Shown here: one piece after another, positions 10,083-20,773 of the stretch
How the letters are laid out: each line of letters opens with the position of its first letter
Position numbering within the stretch: position 1 is the first letter of the stretch
Origin: Diphasiastrum complanatum
Lineage: Eukaryota > Streptophyta > Lycopodiopsida > Lycopodiales > Lycopodiaceae
Assembly (NCBI GenBank): GCA_029204225.1
Contig: CM055102.1
Coordinates: forward strand, 26,390,922 to 26,454,921
Length of the DNA: 64,000 nucleotides
Direction: 5' to 3'
Made by a program: the position numbers and the translations under genes
The notes under the pieces: model-generated
What the model was told of the DNA's origin: nothing
Database searches by the model: none
Seen by the model: the letters and a program-made list of their open reading frames with translations, nothing else

Positions 10083-10736
10083 GTGTACTTCATCCATAAC
10101 AAATTTGAAGCTCTTGATAAGTTTACAGAATATGTGAACTGGGCTGAAAACTGGACGGAGAAGAAAGTCAAGCAGATCAGAACTGACATAGGAGGAGAAT
10201 ATATCTCTAACCGATCTATTTACTTTTGTAAAAGTCGAGACATCCTTCACGAGAAGACAATAGCCTATACACCACAACATAATGGTGTAGTTGAGAGGAA
10301 AAACAGAACTCTCATGGAAGTTGCAAGATCCATGATGGCCTACTCAAAGGCATCGAGATCATTATGGGCTGAGGCAGTAGCTACAACTGTCTACCTGCAG
10401 AACAGGACATGCAAATTGAGCATTGCTCACACTAATCCACATGAGGTATAGTGGAGAAGCAAGCTGAATCTGGCTCGTGTTTGGATCTTCGGATGTATAG
10501 CATATGCACACATACCAGATAAGAAGAGGAAGAAGTTGGACAAAAAAGTGGAGCAAGGATTCTTGGTTGGTTATCATATACATTCTGCATATTACAGAAT
10601 ATACATGCCTCAAGCCAATGAAGTGAAGACTATTAGAGATGTCAGATTTGACAAGACAAGAACAATGGCTAAGGAAGATCCAATCAGCTATGAAGTTCTT
10701 AGTAGACAGTACTATGACCTACCCACATCGACATAG
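10083..10736 (+). pseudogene. Copia-C integrase and linker fragment
   Basis: The integrase core carries RTDIGGEY (second catalytic Asp; the usual DN is DI here) and NGVVERKNRT (catalytic Glu). A frame-breaking TAG follows at about 10449, then the typical VWIFGCIAYAHIPD and GFLVGYHIHSAYYRIY segment that ends Copia integrase. The first catalytic Asp and the HHCC zinc site are missing, lost with the stretch replaced by the 8076-10080 insertion. Downstream a Ser/Asp-rich linker runs to about 11000 with stops. This is the same element as the gag at 6890 and the RNase H at 11864. Confidence 0.85.
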
Positions 10737-11560
10737 GGAATGGACCTTGAGCACCCAGGTGAAGATGTTCCAATTTCAGATGGACTGAGTGATAGTTCAG
10801 ACGAGGAGCAGACCGATATATCGGGAGTGCCCAAAACACCTACGACACACTGAATCTCTGCTACGAGCAGACATGATAAAGTCAAAGTAGTTGTTGAGCC
10901 TGTATTATCTCCAAGGAGATCTGCTAGACAAAGAAGAGCACCAGTCAGATATGTACTTGACAACTCATCTTCTACTCAAGAAGAATTTTGTGGATTCGGT
11001 GGTAACTTATTAGAGGAGTTCCAAGCACCAAAAGGGCTGTTTGTCAAGATGCTTTTATTGACTATTCAACTATTCAATGTACATGTGGCCCAATAAATTT
11101 TTACACCTGTAAAAGCACGTAACGTTGTTTGTTGGTCTGAAAAAATTTGGAGTTTTCCGGTAATATTTTGAACATTTCGAAACTCCCGTTGGGCAGGATC
11201 TGGAATCGTGATTTGGCAATACTTGTTGCCCGCAAGACTCCTAACTGCCTGACTCTTAAAACTTATGGTTAGTAGTAATATATTTTGAGCAAAGCATAGT
11301 TGAACAAACTTATATGTTTTAAAGAGGGCCGACCTACAAGAAGTTGCAAAACATCATCTACAACAACATCAGCCATTAAACTACAGATGAGTAGAACAAC
11401 AATAGATTTTATAGATATTTTTGATATTTTTATAGAATCATAATCAAGATGTGATCATTCGAATGCATTCTACGCAAAGAGTAGATCATTTTTTGCTTTT
11501 TACCTTGTTGTTTGTATTCTACACAAAGAGTAGATCATTTTTGCTTTTTGCTTTTGACAT
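10737..11560 (+). other. Degenerate Copia-C linker and unidentified sequence
   Basis: Up to about 11000 the sequence still looks like the acidic integrase-RT linker (PRRSARQRRAPVRY-like). From about 11050 to 11450 no homology is seen and most of the RT is missing. A roughly 60-bp direct repeat built on CAAAGAGTAGATCATTTTT lies at 11476-11548. Confidence 0.5.
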
Positions 11561-12340
11561 GATAGATTGCAAGGGAGTAAATATTCCAATGGTTCCTAGC
11601 ACAGTGCTGACAAATGAAGACTATCCCAGAGACGATGCAGACCGACAAAGCAATGGAACATCAGCCTTGCAAAAGGCTTATCGGTTCTGATGTACTTGGC
11701 AGACAATACGCGGCCAGACATTGCCCACACAGTGTTCAAATTGAGCGAATTCAATATCAATCTAGGATTGACACACTGGAAGATTGCCAAGAGGATCCTG
11801 CAATATCTATAGAGCACAAAGGAATATTGCCTATGCTATTGTCGAGATGCAGAATTCAAGATTGAATCCTACAGTGATGCAAGCTGGGCGTCCCTAAAAG
11901 ATGATAGTAAAAGCGTCTCAGGAGGATGCACCATAGCAGCTGATGCAGCTGTTATCTGGATCAACAGAAAGCCGACAATAACAGCCCAATCATCCTATGA
12001 GGCAGAATATGTTGCTACAACCAAGATGGCTAATGAGCTGACATGGCTCAGACAGTTCCTAAGTAGACTAGGACGGAGCACCGATGAACCGTTGATCCTG
12101 TATATGGACAACACATCCGCTATTCATTTGACAAAAGACCCAGTGTTTCATTCTAGAACGAAACATACCGCCATCAAGTATCACTTGATTAGGGATCTGG
12201 TTGAGAAGGACGAGACTGTCTTCATACCAACAAAGCAGATGGTAGCTGATATATTTACAAAGGCATTGGATAAGGCAATGTTCGAAAGGCAGAGAGCCAG
12301 CTTGGGAATTAGGAAAATACACGATTTAAGAGAGAGTTGA
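11561..12340 (+). pseudogene. Copia-C RT C-terminus and RNase H
   Basis: Short RT C-terminal fragments (MIDCKGVNIPM and following) need several frame changes between 11565 and 11860. From 11864 to 12340 one frame is open and carries RNase H: YSDASW (first Asp), SSYEAEYVA (Glu), LYMDNTSAIHL (Asp) and the conserved end VADIFTKALDKAMFERQR. The stop is followed by the 3' LTR remnant. Because this C-terminal part stays open while the rest is broken, the damage is mostly deletion and insertion. Confidence 0.87.
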
Positions 12341-13241
12341 AGAAACATTAAGTTATTACTTTAAAGCCTTATTTTTCCTTGCCTTTTAGACTGCTACATA
12401 TTTGATCTAGTTTCTGCACAGTCTGCATATTTAAACTATTTGTCTCGCAGTTCACATTTTTTACACTTTTGATAAAAATGCGACAGTAGGTTTAAAATGA
12501 CCCAGGACTTTGTTTTAACTGACCTTCGACATTTTTGGCTTTTTTGCCACATACTCAGAAGTCTGACACTTTGGATCAGGCCGACACTTCGGGGTATCCA
12601 TATGCAAGCCAAGGTCAAGACGAGTTATCGGGCATGGATGAACTATCAGACCTCATCTACTTGGGCGTGAAGTTTTCAAACTATCACGATCCACCGCCGC
12701 CATGCAACATTAACAAAGGTGTGGTTTAGCTTAAACTTAGCTAATAAGATCTTGTAATCTAATCAAGTATGATATATGTATTGGATAGACATGCATAGAT
12801 GATGATCAGAGAGTGGGTCCTGAACGCAACACTTAGAGAGGTACATATCAAGGAAGTAAGATAGTTCTAGTAGTAGCTAGTTCATTCGTGAGAGAGAACA
12901 CCTCTCTTACGCTGACGCGCACTGATCTGGGAAACAAACAGTGCTCAAAAGAAATTCATTGTTTCTATACTTGATTTTGGATAATACAGATGAATTACAA
13001 TTTTCTGGTCAATGTGCAATCTTTGAATTTTGTGATGCTTGTTTGATTTATCAATAGATATATTTCCACTATCACTAGACATTATTTGTTGTTCATAATC
13101 TCATTGTCAGATTAGTAGTACCTATCTACTGTTTGGAGGATGACTGATTGTGGTTTAAGACAGTAGCTTTGCACCAAAAGATCGGCTCCATCTGAGCTAT
13201 ACATTGGAATCGTCGCCTGAGCCAAAATTGTCTGATTCACA
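12341..13241 (+). repeat. 3' LTR remnant of Copia-C
   Basis: It lies directly downstream of the RNase H stop. The part from 12880 to 13241 resembles 6395-6784, including the CATTCGTGAGAGA block and the CACATCAG end. Exact LTR borders cannot be set because of divergence. Confidence 0.6.
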
Positions 13242-13330
13242 TCAGTGGTATCAGAAGGCCTCCCGGTCTGACGGATCACATCAGTGGTATCGGAGCGAGA
13301 AAATTGCCATCAGTGGTATCAGAGCGAGAA
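13242..13330 (+). repeat. Three tandem primer-binding-site copies
   Basis: CATCAGTGGTATCAGA or CATCAGTGGTATCGGA occurs three times in under 90 bp, near 13238, 13279 and 13308. Each is followed by short GCGAGAA(A)ATTGC-like spacers in the last two. This is the LTR-end plus PBS signature of Copia-C repeated in tandem, downstream of its 3' LTR. Confidence 0.8.
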
Positions 13331-13338
13331 GATTGCCA

Positions 13339-14823
13339 TCACTTAGAAGATCTAGTGGAAGAGTTAACAAATGGTAGCTTGTGTGCCTTTGAGAAGCTAC
13401 AAGCCTCACAACTCTTTCCACACTTTGAGAATGTCTTTGGAAGGCTGAGAGCAAGATCCTTTGTACATAGCATCTCCATTGATTTGAAGTTGGGATGGCC
13501 CAACCTCTTATACCAAAGCTCCAATTGATTAAGCTCCTCCTTAGCCATGTTCACACTTCCAAGAAATACATTAGCATCAAGCTTATATAGCCTTCCTTGC
13601 TTGAATCCCTTTACAATGCAAGTATCATTCATCATAATGGAGCAAACACCTTGCTTAAAATGGACATCTAAAACCATCATCCATCAATTGTCCTACACTA
13701 AGAAAACTCCTAGTAAGTGTAGGAACATAGAGTACATTTTGAAAATCTACTCTTTTAGAGGATCCAAGACTTAAGGGAATAGTTCCCACTCCATCTATTC
13801 TACATTCTTGATCACTTGATGTTAGAATAGACTTTTTACAACCTAAAAAAGGTACAAGAGTTGAGAAGAAATCCTTTTGGAATGTCATGTGGGAGCTAGC
13901 CCCACTATCAATCCACCATGTGTCATTGGAGTAGCTCTTGATTGTTGATGTGGATGCCATCAAGGATGAATATTCATCCTCATCTTCCTCAAGGCTAAGG
14001 TTGCCTTGCTTGCTCTCACCTTGTCCATTCTTCTTTTTGTAGCACTCAGATGCAAAGTGGCCCTTCTTTCCACAAAAGAAGCACTTTTGTTTGGCCTTGT
14101 TCTTCTTTCCACCTTTAGAGCTTGATGCTTGATCATCACTCTTGGTCTCCTTGTGTTGGATCTTCTTCTTGGACTTTGCCTTGCCTTTTCTTGAGAAGTT
14201 GGCCTTCTCATCTCCATCATGTAGCTTCAAGGAACCAATCCTTTGTCTCACATGTAAGATCCTATTCTCCTCGGCCACAAGCACACTATGGAGCTTATCA
14301 ATAGAAGGTAGTGAATCTTGAATTGAAAAGCTTTGTACTAGATTGGAGAACTCATCTCCAAGACATTTAGGATGATTTGCACAAGCTCATCATCTTGGAT
14401 TTTCTCACTTATGATGGAAAGTTCTTTATTGAGAGATTTTATCCTCAAGACATACTCTTGAGCACTCTCATCACTCCCTCTAATGCTTTGTAGAACTTTA
14501 TTTCTAAGCATAAGCACTCTAGAGGTGTTCTTGGATTCATAAATCCCTTTCAAGGAGTTCCAAGACTCCTTGGCCAAGGTACAAGATGCAACTTCTTTAA
14601 GAAGTTCATTACTAACATTCATGCTAAGACAATGTAATGGTAGCCTAGATCTCTTCTTGTACTTTACTTGTTCTTGTCCTCCTTGAGGCTCCTCTTCAAC
14701 AAGGACAAGATCATACAAGTCTTGGAGCACTAGAAGTGACTCCATTCTTACTTTCCAAATTGAATAGCTACTTTAATTTAGCCTCTCACTAGCTTCAAGA
14801 AGATGGGATCCAATTGAACCCAT
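13339..14823 (-). pseudogene. Copia-D gag-protease-pre-integrase fragment
   Basis: Minus-strand reading starts at an ATG at 14823 and meets an early TAA before the [13 protein letters not shown] motif. The UBN2-like gag runs 14745-14338. After a frame change, 14284-13655 carries a CCHC knuckle (CFFCGKKGHFASEC) and the protease site [12 protein letters not shown]. After another frame change, 13680-13339 carries the pre-integrase zinc site ([19 protein letters not shown]). Homology stops abruptly at about 13337, next to the primer-site repeats, so integrase, RT and RNase H are missing. Sequence style is close to Copia-1. Confidence 0.88.
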
Positions 14824-15645
14824 TTTACTAGTTAACAAGTACAACAAATGTACTAACCGTAGGCTCTCCCTTCTCTCTTTCTCAGAATTTAGCCACTAGG
14901 CTACTCACTTGGATCTCACAAAACTCAAGAAGCAAGATCTATAATGATCTTAAACTCAAAAAGACTTGGGATATCAAATTCTACACACACTATCCTCTTG
15001 GAAAAAATGGATTTGACTCTTGGAAGGGCCTATGCCTCCCTATGGTATTTTAGAACGGTTTTAGTCTCTTACTAGAACTAAAAACATCAGCCTCAAAGCT
15101 CATTCACAATGATTTAGAGATTGATCAATGATCTAACACCATTCCACATCAAATCTACAATGAGATTATTGAATTTTTACAGAGCAAATCACTAGTTTCA
15201 CTCTCACAATCTTGTTTGAAGCACAAATATGGAAAAATCACACAGATATGATGAAAGTGCAATTCCAGCAGCCTCTCACACGTGTGGGAAGTACACTTGA
15301 ACTTTACACACTCATTTGAACTTCAAACCATCAAGTAAACTTCATGTAGGTACAACTATTTATAGCTTCCAAAATGTCATTTGGCTTGCCCCAAACTTGA
15401 CCTAAATTGAAAACTTCTAGATACTTGATCAAAAATCTAGAAAAACTAGTCTAGATGCAATGTACCAAAATTAGCCAATTAGAATGGGTCCAAATCTAAC
15501 CTCGTCCACTTATCTACTTGCCAAAAATACTACAAACACTATTTAGGCTTTTATTGACAAATACGAAACTATCTCTAAGTTGAGATTTTATTTTGGCCTC
15601 CAAAAATGCCAATAAAACAACAAACTAGGTGATAGTTTTTCACAC
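14824..15645 (-). repeat. LTR plus leader remnant of Copia-D
   Basis: On the minus strand it starts TGTGAAAAACTATCACC right after the purine tract GAAGAGGGAG, with the same ends as the Copia-1 LTR. GCTATAAATAG near 15355-15365 is a likely TATA box. No TGGTATCAGAGC is present before the gag ATG, so the LTR-leader junction has been deleted or has diverged. Confidence 0.7.
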
Positions 15646-15855
15646 TCCCTCTTCAACTAGTTCTAGCATAGATTTAGATAGAACTCCAAGTGAAGTTCTA
15701 TGCTTCATAAACAAGTCTTTTCCCAATGCTTTGGTGAAGATATCAGCCACACACTCCCTTAAAGAGACATGTTGAAGCTCCACCTCCTTTGCCATGTCTT
15801 GTTCTCTCACAAAATGATAAGCCACTTCAATATGCTTGCTCCTTGAATGATAAAC
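15640..15855 (-). pseudogene. Copia-D RNase H C-terminus
   Basis: The minus-strand frame includes SRSKHIEVAYHFVREQ, then VADIFTKALGKDLF, and ends LVEEGV before the LTR. This matches the RNase H tail of Copia-1. The rest of pol is absent beyond about 15855. The order RNase H tail, LTR, gag on one strand means that two elements share one LTR, or that a recombination joined them. Confidence 0.85.
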
Positions 15856-16257
15856 TCACTATGACCAGTACATAGCACATATTTCCTATCTGGCAGATTT
15901 CTCCAAAATCCGCATATGTTTCTCTCATATCTCACTGATAATCTTGTAACTCAACTACAAAAGAATTCTATTTCTTGTGAGTAAATAACATATTTGGGAA
16001 ATCTCTGAGACTAGGGATACATCCTCTCTCACGAGTTTTCCAACCCACTTACAACTTTGTACCAAATTTCCCTCATCAATCCCTCCCTGATCCTAGTATT
16101 CCAAATAAGATTAGTTTGATTTTACACATACATCCCAATAATCAAATTCACTTCTATCCCTCACAACCTAGGATTAGTGACTTCTGATCTTATTCAGTAC
16201 TACTTATAATTATTTCCAATTTCAATCCATCTCTAGTTCTAGATTGTTCACGATAGC
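15856..16257. other. No feature recognised
   Basis: AT-rich sequence without open frames or repeats that I could match. Confidence 0.5.
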
Positions 16258-16650
16258 TGGTACCTGAACAACGGCGCTACCCAACACATGACCTCTCGCA
16301 AGGAATAGTGTACCGAGTATGTAGCTTACAATAGAGATCAATTCATCTACCTCAGAGATTCAAGCACTATACACGTGGAAGACAAAGGGAGAGTCAAGAT
16401 CACATTCAACAATGATCTTTCTATTTGTGTTCCCAATGTTCTTCATGTACCTAAGCTATCAAAGAACATGTTATCAGTTTCTAAGATAACTGACGAGGGC
16501 TACACTGTTACTTTCTCTTCTGAGCAATGTACAATCTTCGATGAAGATATTACTCTGACTGTATGTAATAGAGTTGGAAATCTATATCTACTCTCTAACT
16601 ATGTTGCATTAGCTAGTATCTCTCATGAAAATGTAAATGATAATGGTTTC
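16258..16650 (+). pseudogene. Copia protease fragment
   Basis: The frame starts WYLNNGATQHMT, the Copia protease active-site block in which the catalytic Asp-Ser has become Asn-Asn. A TAG follows at 16306. The frame then continues through VPNVLHVPKLSKNMLSVSKI, the conserved end of the protease domain, into LTVCNRVGNLYLL. It fuses in frame at about 16650 to a family E sequence. The fusion looks like a recombination scar, not a gene. Confidence 0.8.
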
Positions 16651-16908
16651 GATCCAAATCTTCCAATGGCATCCAAGAAAGTGCAAAATCAATTGCCAAT
16701 AGCGAGGCTCTACTACCGTGCCGCGATGCTAAGTGGATTATGGGAGTCAAAGTTTATTTCTTGGACAATGTCAAAATGGTTGTCAAAAGCGAATACGTGC
16801 TTTTTTCCACACAATATTGATTTCAACATGGCGCACCTATAATTCATGGAGAAGGTTTAGTATCACCTAATAAAGACTCGGTGCGAGGCGAACCAAAGCC
16901 CAAAATAA
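16651..16908 (+). pseudogene. Family E protein C-terminus, copy E-c
   Basis: FDPNLPMASKKVQNQLPIA, then WESKFISWTMSKW and FFPHNIDFN match the C-terminal block of the longer copies at 28553-29566 and 40075-40334. Two stops break the last 25 codons (after MAHL and after FMEKV), and the frame ends at the TAA at 16906-16908. It is followed after 47 bp by the family E LTR, as in the other copies. Confidence 0.7.
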
Positions 16909-16955
16909 ATCTCGCAAAGTGTTGTGGGACCACCACTAGTTTTGGTGCAGGACAC

Positions 16956-17470
16956 TGTTGGAGGATTTGTGGATATTGAGGCAACCCTAACCCTAGTTAA
17001 TAAGTGAGAGGGATTTGGCACCCTGCGTGTGTCCAACCCGATGATCACATAGTTATTTGATTAGTTAGAAGTTAATAAAAGGACTTTAGGCCTTTTTGTG
17101 GGACTTGTAATGTCGCAAGGCCTAATAGTCAAGTCAGTGAATAAACAGGGCTCCCCCAAAATTTGAATTTCAAATAATAAGGGACGGGGAGATTGGCCAA
17201 TAGGATTCAAGGCCAAAGCCCTAAAATCCACTATATATAGTGGTGGATTCGAGCTATTTTGTACATTCGCTCTTCATTTCAATAAAGCAGGTGGAACCTC
17301 TTTCAAAATGGATTTGGAATGTCCTTGCTCTTCATCTTTCCTTCTCTATTTCTCATGTTTTCTTTGGATTTGCTAATTGTTGGATTTGATGCTTGTTGGA
17401 CTTTATCTTTATTGTACTTATTGTGAGAGAGAAATGTGAAAAATGCAATACCTGCAACTCCAAACTCATT
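16956..17470 (+). repeat. Family E LTR (downstream copy)
   Basis: It starts TGTTGGAGGATTTG and contains AACCCTAACCCTAG, then AATAAGTGAGAGGGATTTGG and a TATATATAG box near 17232-17242. The same ordered blocks occur at 28502-27840 (minus) and 40385-40780. The exact 3' end is unclear. Confidence 0.65.
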
Positions 17471-17975
17471 CAATGATAAAAAAAAAAATCATATGCCAAT
17501 AGCATTTATCAATCAAATCATAGACTCAAACTAATCAAGAAGGAAAATCTAATTGGATGGAAATCCCATCACATATATATACATGTAGAGCTCAAATCTG
17601 AGCATATTAGGGCTTCTATGCATTCATCATAATCTAACCCTAACATCTAACCTAAAGATCCACTTGATCGACCCTAACTAGGGGTCAAGATCTCGAGATC
17701 CCAAAACAATGAAAAACATGCTATTTTTGGGTCCTATTTTCTCTCTACCCTATCTAAGCACTCTTGGCCTTAATTCAAAGGTGCCACTCCTATGCTAGGT
17801 TAAGAATAGGATTTGCAAAGAGTATCCTATGCTATTTGGCACGTGTGACAAGCCACAACATGACCTGTTGGATTATTCTCCTTCTTACTAATCGACTAAT
17901 CGGTTTTAATCTTCATCCATTGTTTATCCAGTACTGCGGATTTTTCCGCGTTCTTTTACAGTTAGCAGAATTACA
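17471..17975. other. No feature recognised
   Basis: AT-rich filler between a family E LTR and a Copia gag fragment. A short ATATATATACATG run lies near 17571. Confidence 0.45.
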
Positions 17976-18440
17976 AGCTTTCTCTTGGATCAAGGAGAGA
18001 AAACCCTTTCAAAGCCATCTATGAAGCCAAGAATACTTCTAGACTACTCACTTTTAGGAACCAAATTTTTCAAAGTTATCAAAAGAGTGATGAGAGTGCT
18101 TCTAATTTTGTCATGAGATTTAATGATCTTCATAAAGAGCTTGCATGCATAGGTGATCATCTCAACCAAAGTGAATTAGTTCAAGTCATTTTTAATGGAT
18201 TGAAAGATGAGTTTGAGAATATTGTCCAATCCTATGCAATCAAGGAGGAGCTTCCAAGTTTGGAGGCACTTCAAGGAGTCCTCATTTTTGAAGAATGTAG
18301 GCAAGAGAACAAGCTGATGAGATTCAACAAGCCTTCATTGAGGGATGGTGGAGAAGACAATGTTGTGTACTACCTTTGAATTGCATAAAGGGTAACTATC
18401 ACGACTACATGGATGGTTTATACCATCACCAACAAGTGGC
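17976..18440 (+). pseudogene. Copia gag fragment (lineage N)
   Basis: The frame covers the middle of a UBN2-type Gag: AIYEAKNTSRLLTFRNQIFQ, SYQKSDESASNFVMR and ACIGDHLNQSELVQVIFNG, ending at the TGA at 18377-18379. It has no start, zinc knuckle or pol. A second copy of the same fragment, including the 60 bp after the stop, lies on the minus strand at 61470-61967. Both share the same 3' limit (GGTTTATACCAT), which suggests that they derive from one already truncated source. Confidence 0.82.
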
Positions 18441-18946
18441 CATAACCATTGTTGGAAATTAGGCCCACAGTTGCCTCCTTGGTGAATGACTAATATCTAT
18501 TTCATGATTCTTCCTGCATGTTTATTGATCATTGATCTAGGGTCGGGTGAAACCAACTTTGGTTCTACATCCGCTCATCTAATACCTGTAGGAATCACAA
18601 ACTTAGACAACCGATTTCTTTGAAGAACGCTTACAATGGGCTTCGAGCTGATCTCAAGCAAAGGGTAACCAATCCTGTAATAATTTCAAAGTTCAGATGT
18701 CAAGTCTAAAAACTTGAAGTCATTGAAGACTTGGCCATCTTCAACGACTTCCACAAAACTTGCATCTAGAACAATTCTGCAGAAATACATTACCTTTTCA
18801 ACTGTCTGCAGAAATACACTATGTTTTTAACACCTTCGGCGTTTTCACATTTGCCACTTACGTAGTTCAAAAGTTTAACTGCTTTTAACACACCTTTGGC
18901 TCTTTGCAAAAAATGCGAAGAGAGAGAAAATCTCGAAGGTCATCTA
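18441..18946. other. Unidentified repeat-like sequence left of Copia-2
   Basis: No coding potential. ACACCTTTGGCTCTTTGC, GCGAAGAGAGAGAAAATC and GAAGGTCATC at about 18890-18945 reappear in altered form at 25424-25481 on the other side of Copia-2. The target therefore already held a short direct repeat, or belonged to one LTR split by the insertion. Confidence 0.45.
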
Positions 18947-19601
18947 TGTGAAAATTGTCAACATTTCCTAGCTAGTTTGAGGCCTAAATTGGCTAAAATT
19001 GTAAATAGTTTTGGTTCTGGAGTTTTGCACGTGTGAACCAGGCCACAATGTTTTTATTTACTGTATTTTTTCAGTATGATGAAGTGTCAAACTTCATACC
19101 CTTCAAAATGAGACCATTTTGATGTATTTTGGTCATATAAGCCATTTTTAGCTATTTTTCCTATATAGGGAATATCTAGGGTCAAGTACCTTCTAGAGAG
19201 AGGAGAGAGAGTCATCTTCCTCATCCATAAATAGTAGGGAAGTCGTGGAAAACAGGTTGGAGAAACCTTTTGTATGCTTCATTGAGATCAATAGATCATT
19301 GTCATTGTTTCTTCCTCCATTGAGAGCATTGTTGTGTGTATTGTCTTCAAGCTATTGTGTATGATCTTAGGTGCTTTCCAAAAGTGGTAGGCTGATGTAT
19401 TATGGACTGTATAATGCTATTTTGGGCCGCACTTGATGTTTATGGAAGTTTCCATTTGTGATAAATGCTTTTTGATCAAGTTCTTTGCATTCTAGGTAGC
19501 ATAGAATGTGTTGCCAATTCCTAGCTTATGTAGTTTGGAGTGCAAGCATTCAAGCCAATGATCTTGGAGTTTAGATCCACTTAGGATCTGTATTTTTCAC
19601 A
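18947..19601 (+). repeat. 5' LTR of Copia-2 (655 bp)
   Basis: It runs from TGTGAAAA to TTTTTCACA and is identical by eye to the 3' LTR at 24722-25376 and to the visible 5' LTR of Copia-1. A TATA-like ATAAATA lies near 19227-19233. Confidence 0.96.
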
Positions 19602-19616
19602 TGGTATCAGAGCTGG
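19602..19616 (+). other. Primer-binding site of Copia-2
   Basis: TGGTATCAGAGCTGG directly abuts the LTR (initiator tRNA-Met type). Confidence 0.93.
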
Positions 19617-20773
19617 TTGGCTTCTATTTACAGTAAGTATTCCATTTTTGGTGATATTTGGATGTTTGATCAAGTTCTAGCATGATTTTGCATTGCTTTG
19701 TTGATCAAATCTTACTAACCTTTGTTTTGTGAGTTGAACTTGTGGATCAAAAGCATATTTCAGGTCTATTGAAGATCAGAGGCTGAAAAGAAACTATTTT
19801 GGATCAGATCATAACACCTAATCATTTGTGATTGTGAGGCTTGTGCATATTCAATACTAACAATGTTCTTTTCAATCCTATTGTTGACAATCTCCATTCT
19901 TGGATGAACACTCTCCTTAAGTGGATGAAACTTCTCCTTAAGTGGATGACAAATGCTCTTTTGAGTGAGTTGTAATTCTCCTAAAGGCTGAGCAAAGCTC
20001 CCATTTGGATGAAAGATCCCCTTTTTTGGGTGAACATATTGTAAGCTCCATTGTGAAGAGCATATTGTAAAGATTGTCATCAATTTTGGCATAATTTTTG
20101 GTGTACTTTGTTGAGCATGTAAGTAACTCTCCTTATGTAATTTGATTGGAGCATTTGCTGGAAGGTGTTAACCATTATGCAAGTGTGTTTTCAGGTTCTT
20201 AACAGGTTGAGGAACATTCTCATGTGAAGTGATCTTAGATCTACATCTAAACACCAAGATTTGACAAGATAGTGAAGCTAGTCTTGTGATTCACTAAGTG
20301 TGCTCATTCATTCACCTCTAAATCTTGTATTTATCACTTGCTGGAGTTTATAAACTTTTAGAAGTGTGGTTTACATGTGGTTTTACAGGTTGAATCAATA
20401 TCTTAGTGTGTTGATCATATGTTGATCAAGTTTGTTCATTACTAGGTAATCTTGGCATCCTAGTTTTGGGTATTTTCTAAGAATGCAAGTAACTCTTCAC
20501 ACCATAACTTGATTTGGTCACTTGCTGGAAAGTTTGAGAGCTTAAGCAAGAGTGTGTTCAGGTTGGTTTGATTTTGTAATCCATTCTTAGTGTGTGCAAA
20601 GTGTTGCATGTGTTTCAATCTTCCTTTCTATGCTTGGAAACCATCTAGGTTCAAGATAGAAGTGTTTTAGGGTCCTAAATCTTCATAGATCTCTTTATCT
20701 ATCATTTGTTGAGAGAAAAGTGAGTGCTAAGTGCTTTAGGACAGAACCTAAAAGTTGAAGAAACATTAGAATC
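19617..20773 (+). other. Untranslated leader of Copia-2
   Basis: Same leader as in Copia-1, with one noted difference (C at 20158, A at 1142). No sense gene; degenerate internal repeats as in Copia-1. Confidence 0.75.

Noticed and set aside
13238-13330. Array of repeats as CRISPR or tRNA remnants
   Set aside because: Repeats are too short and few, and match a retrotransposon primer site in a plant genome.
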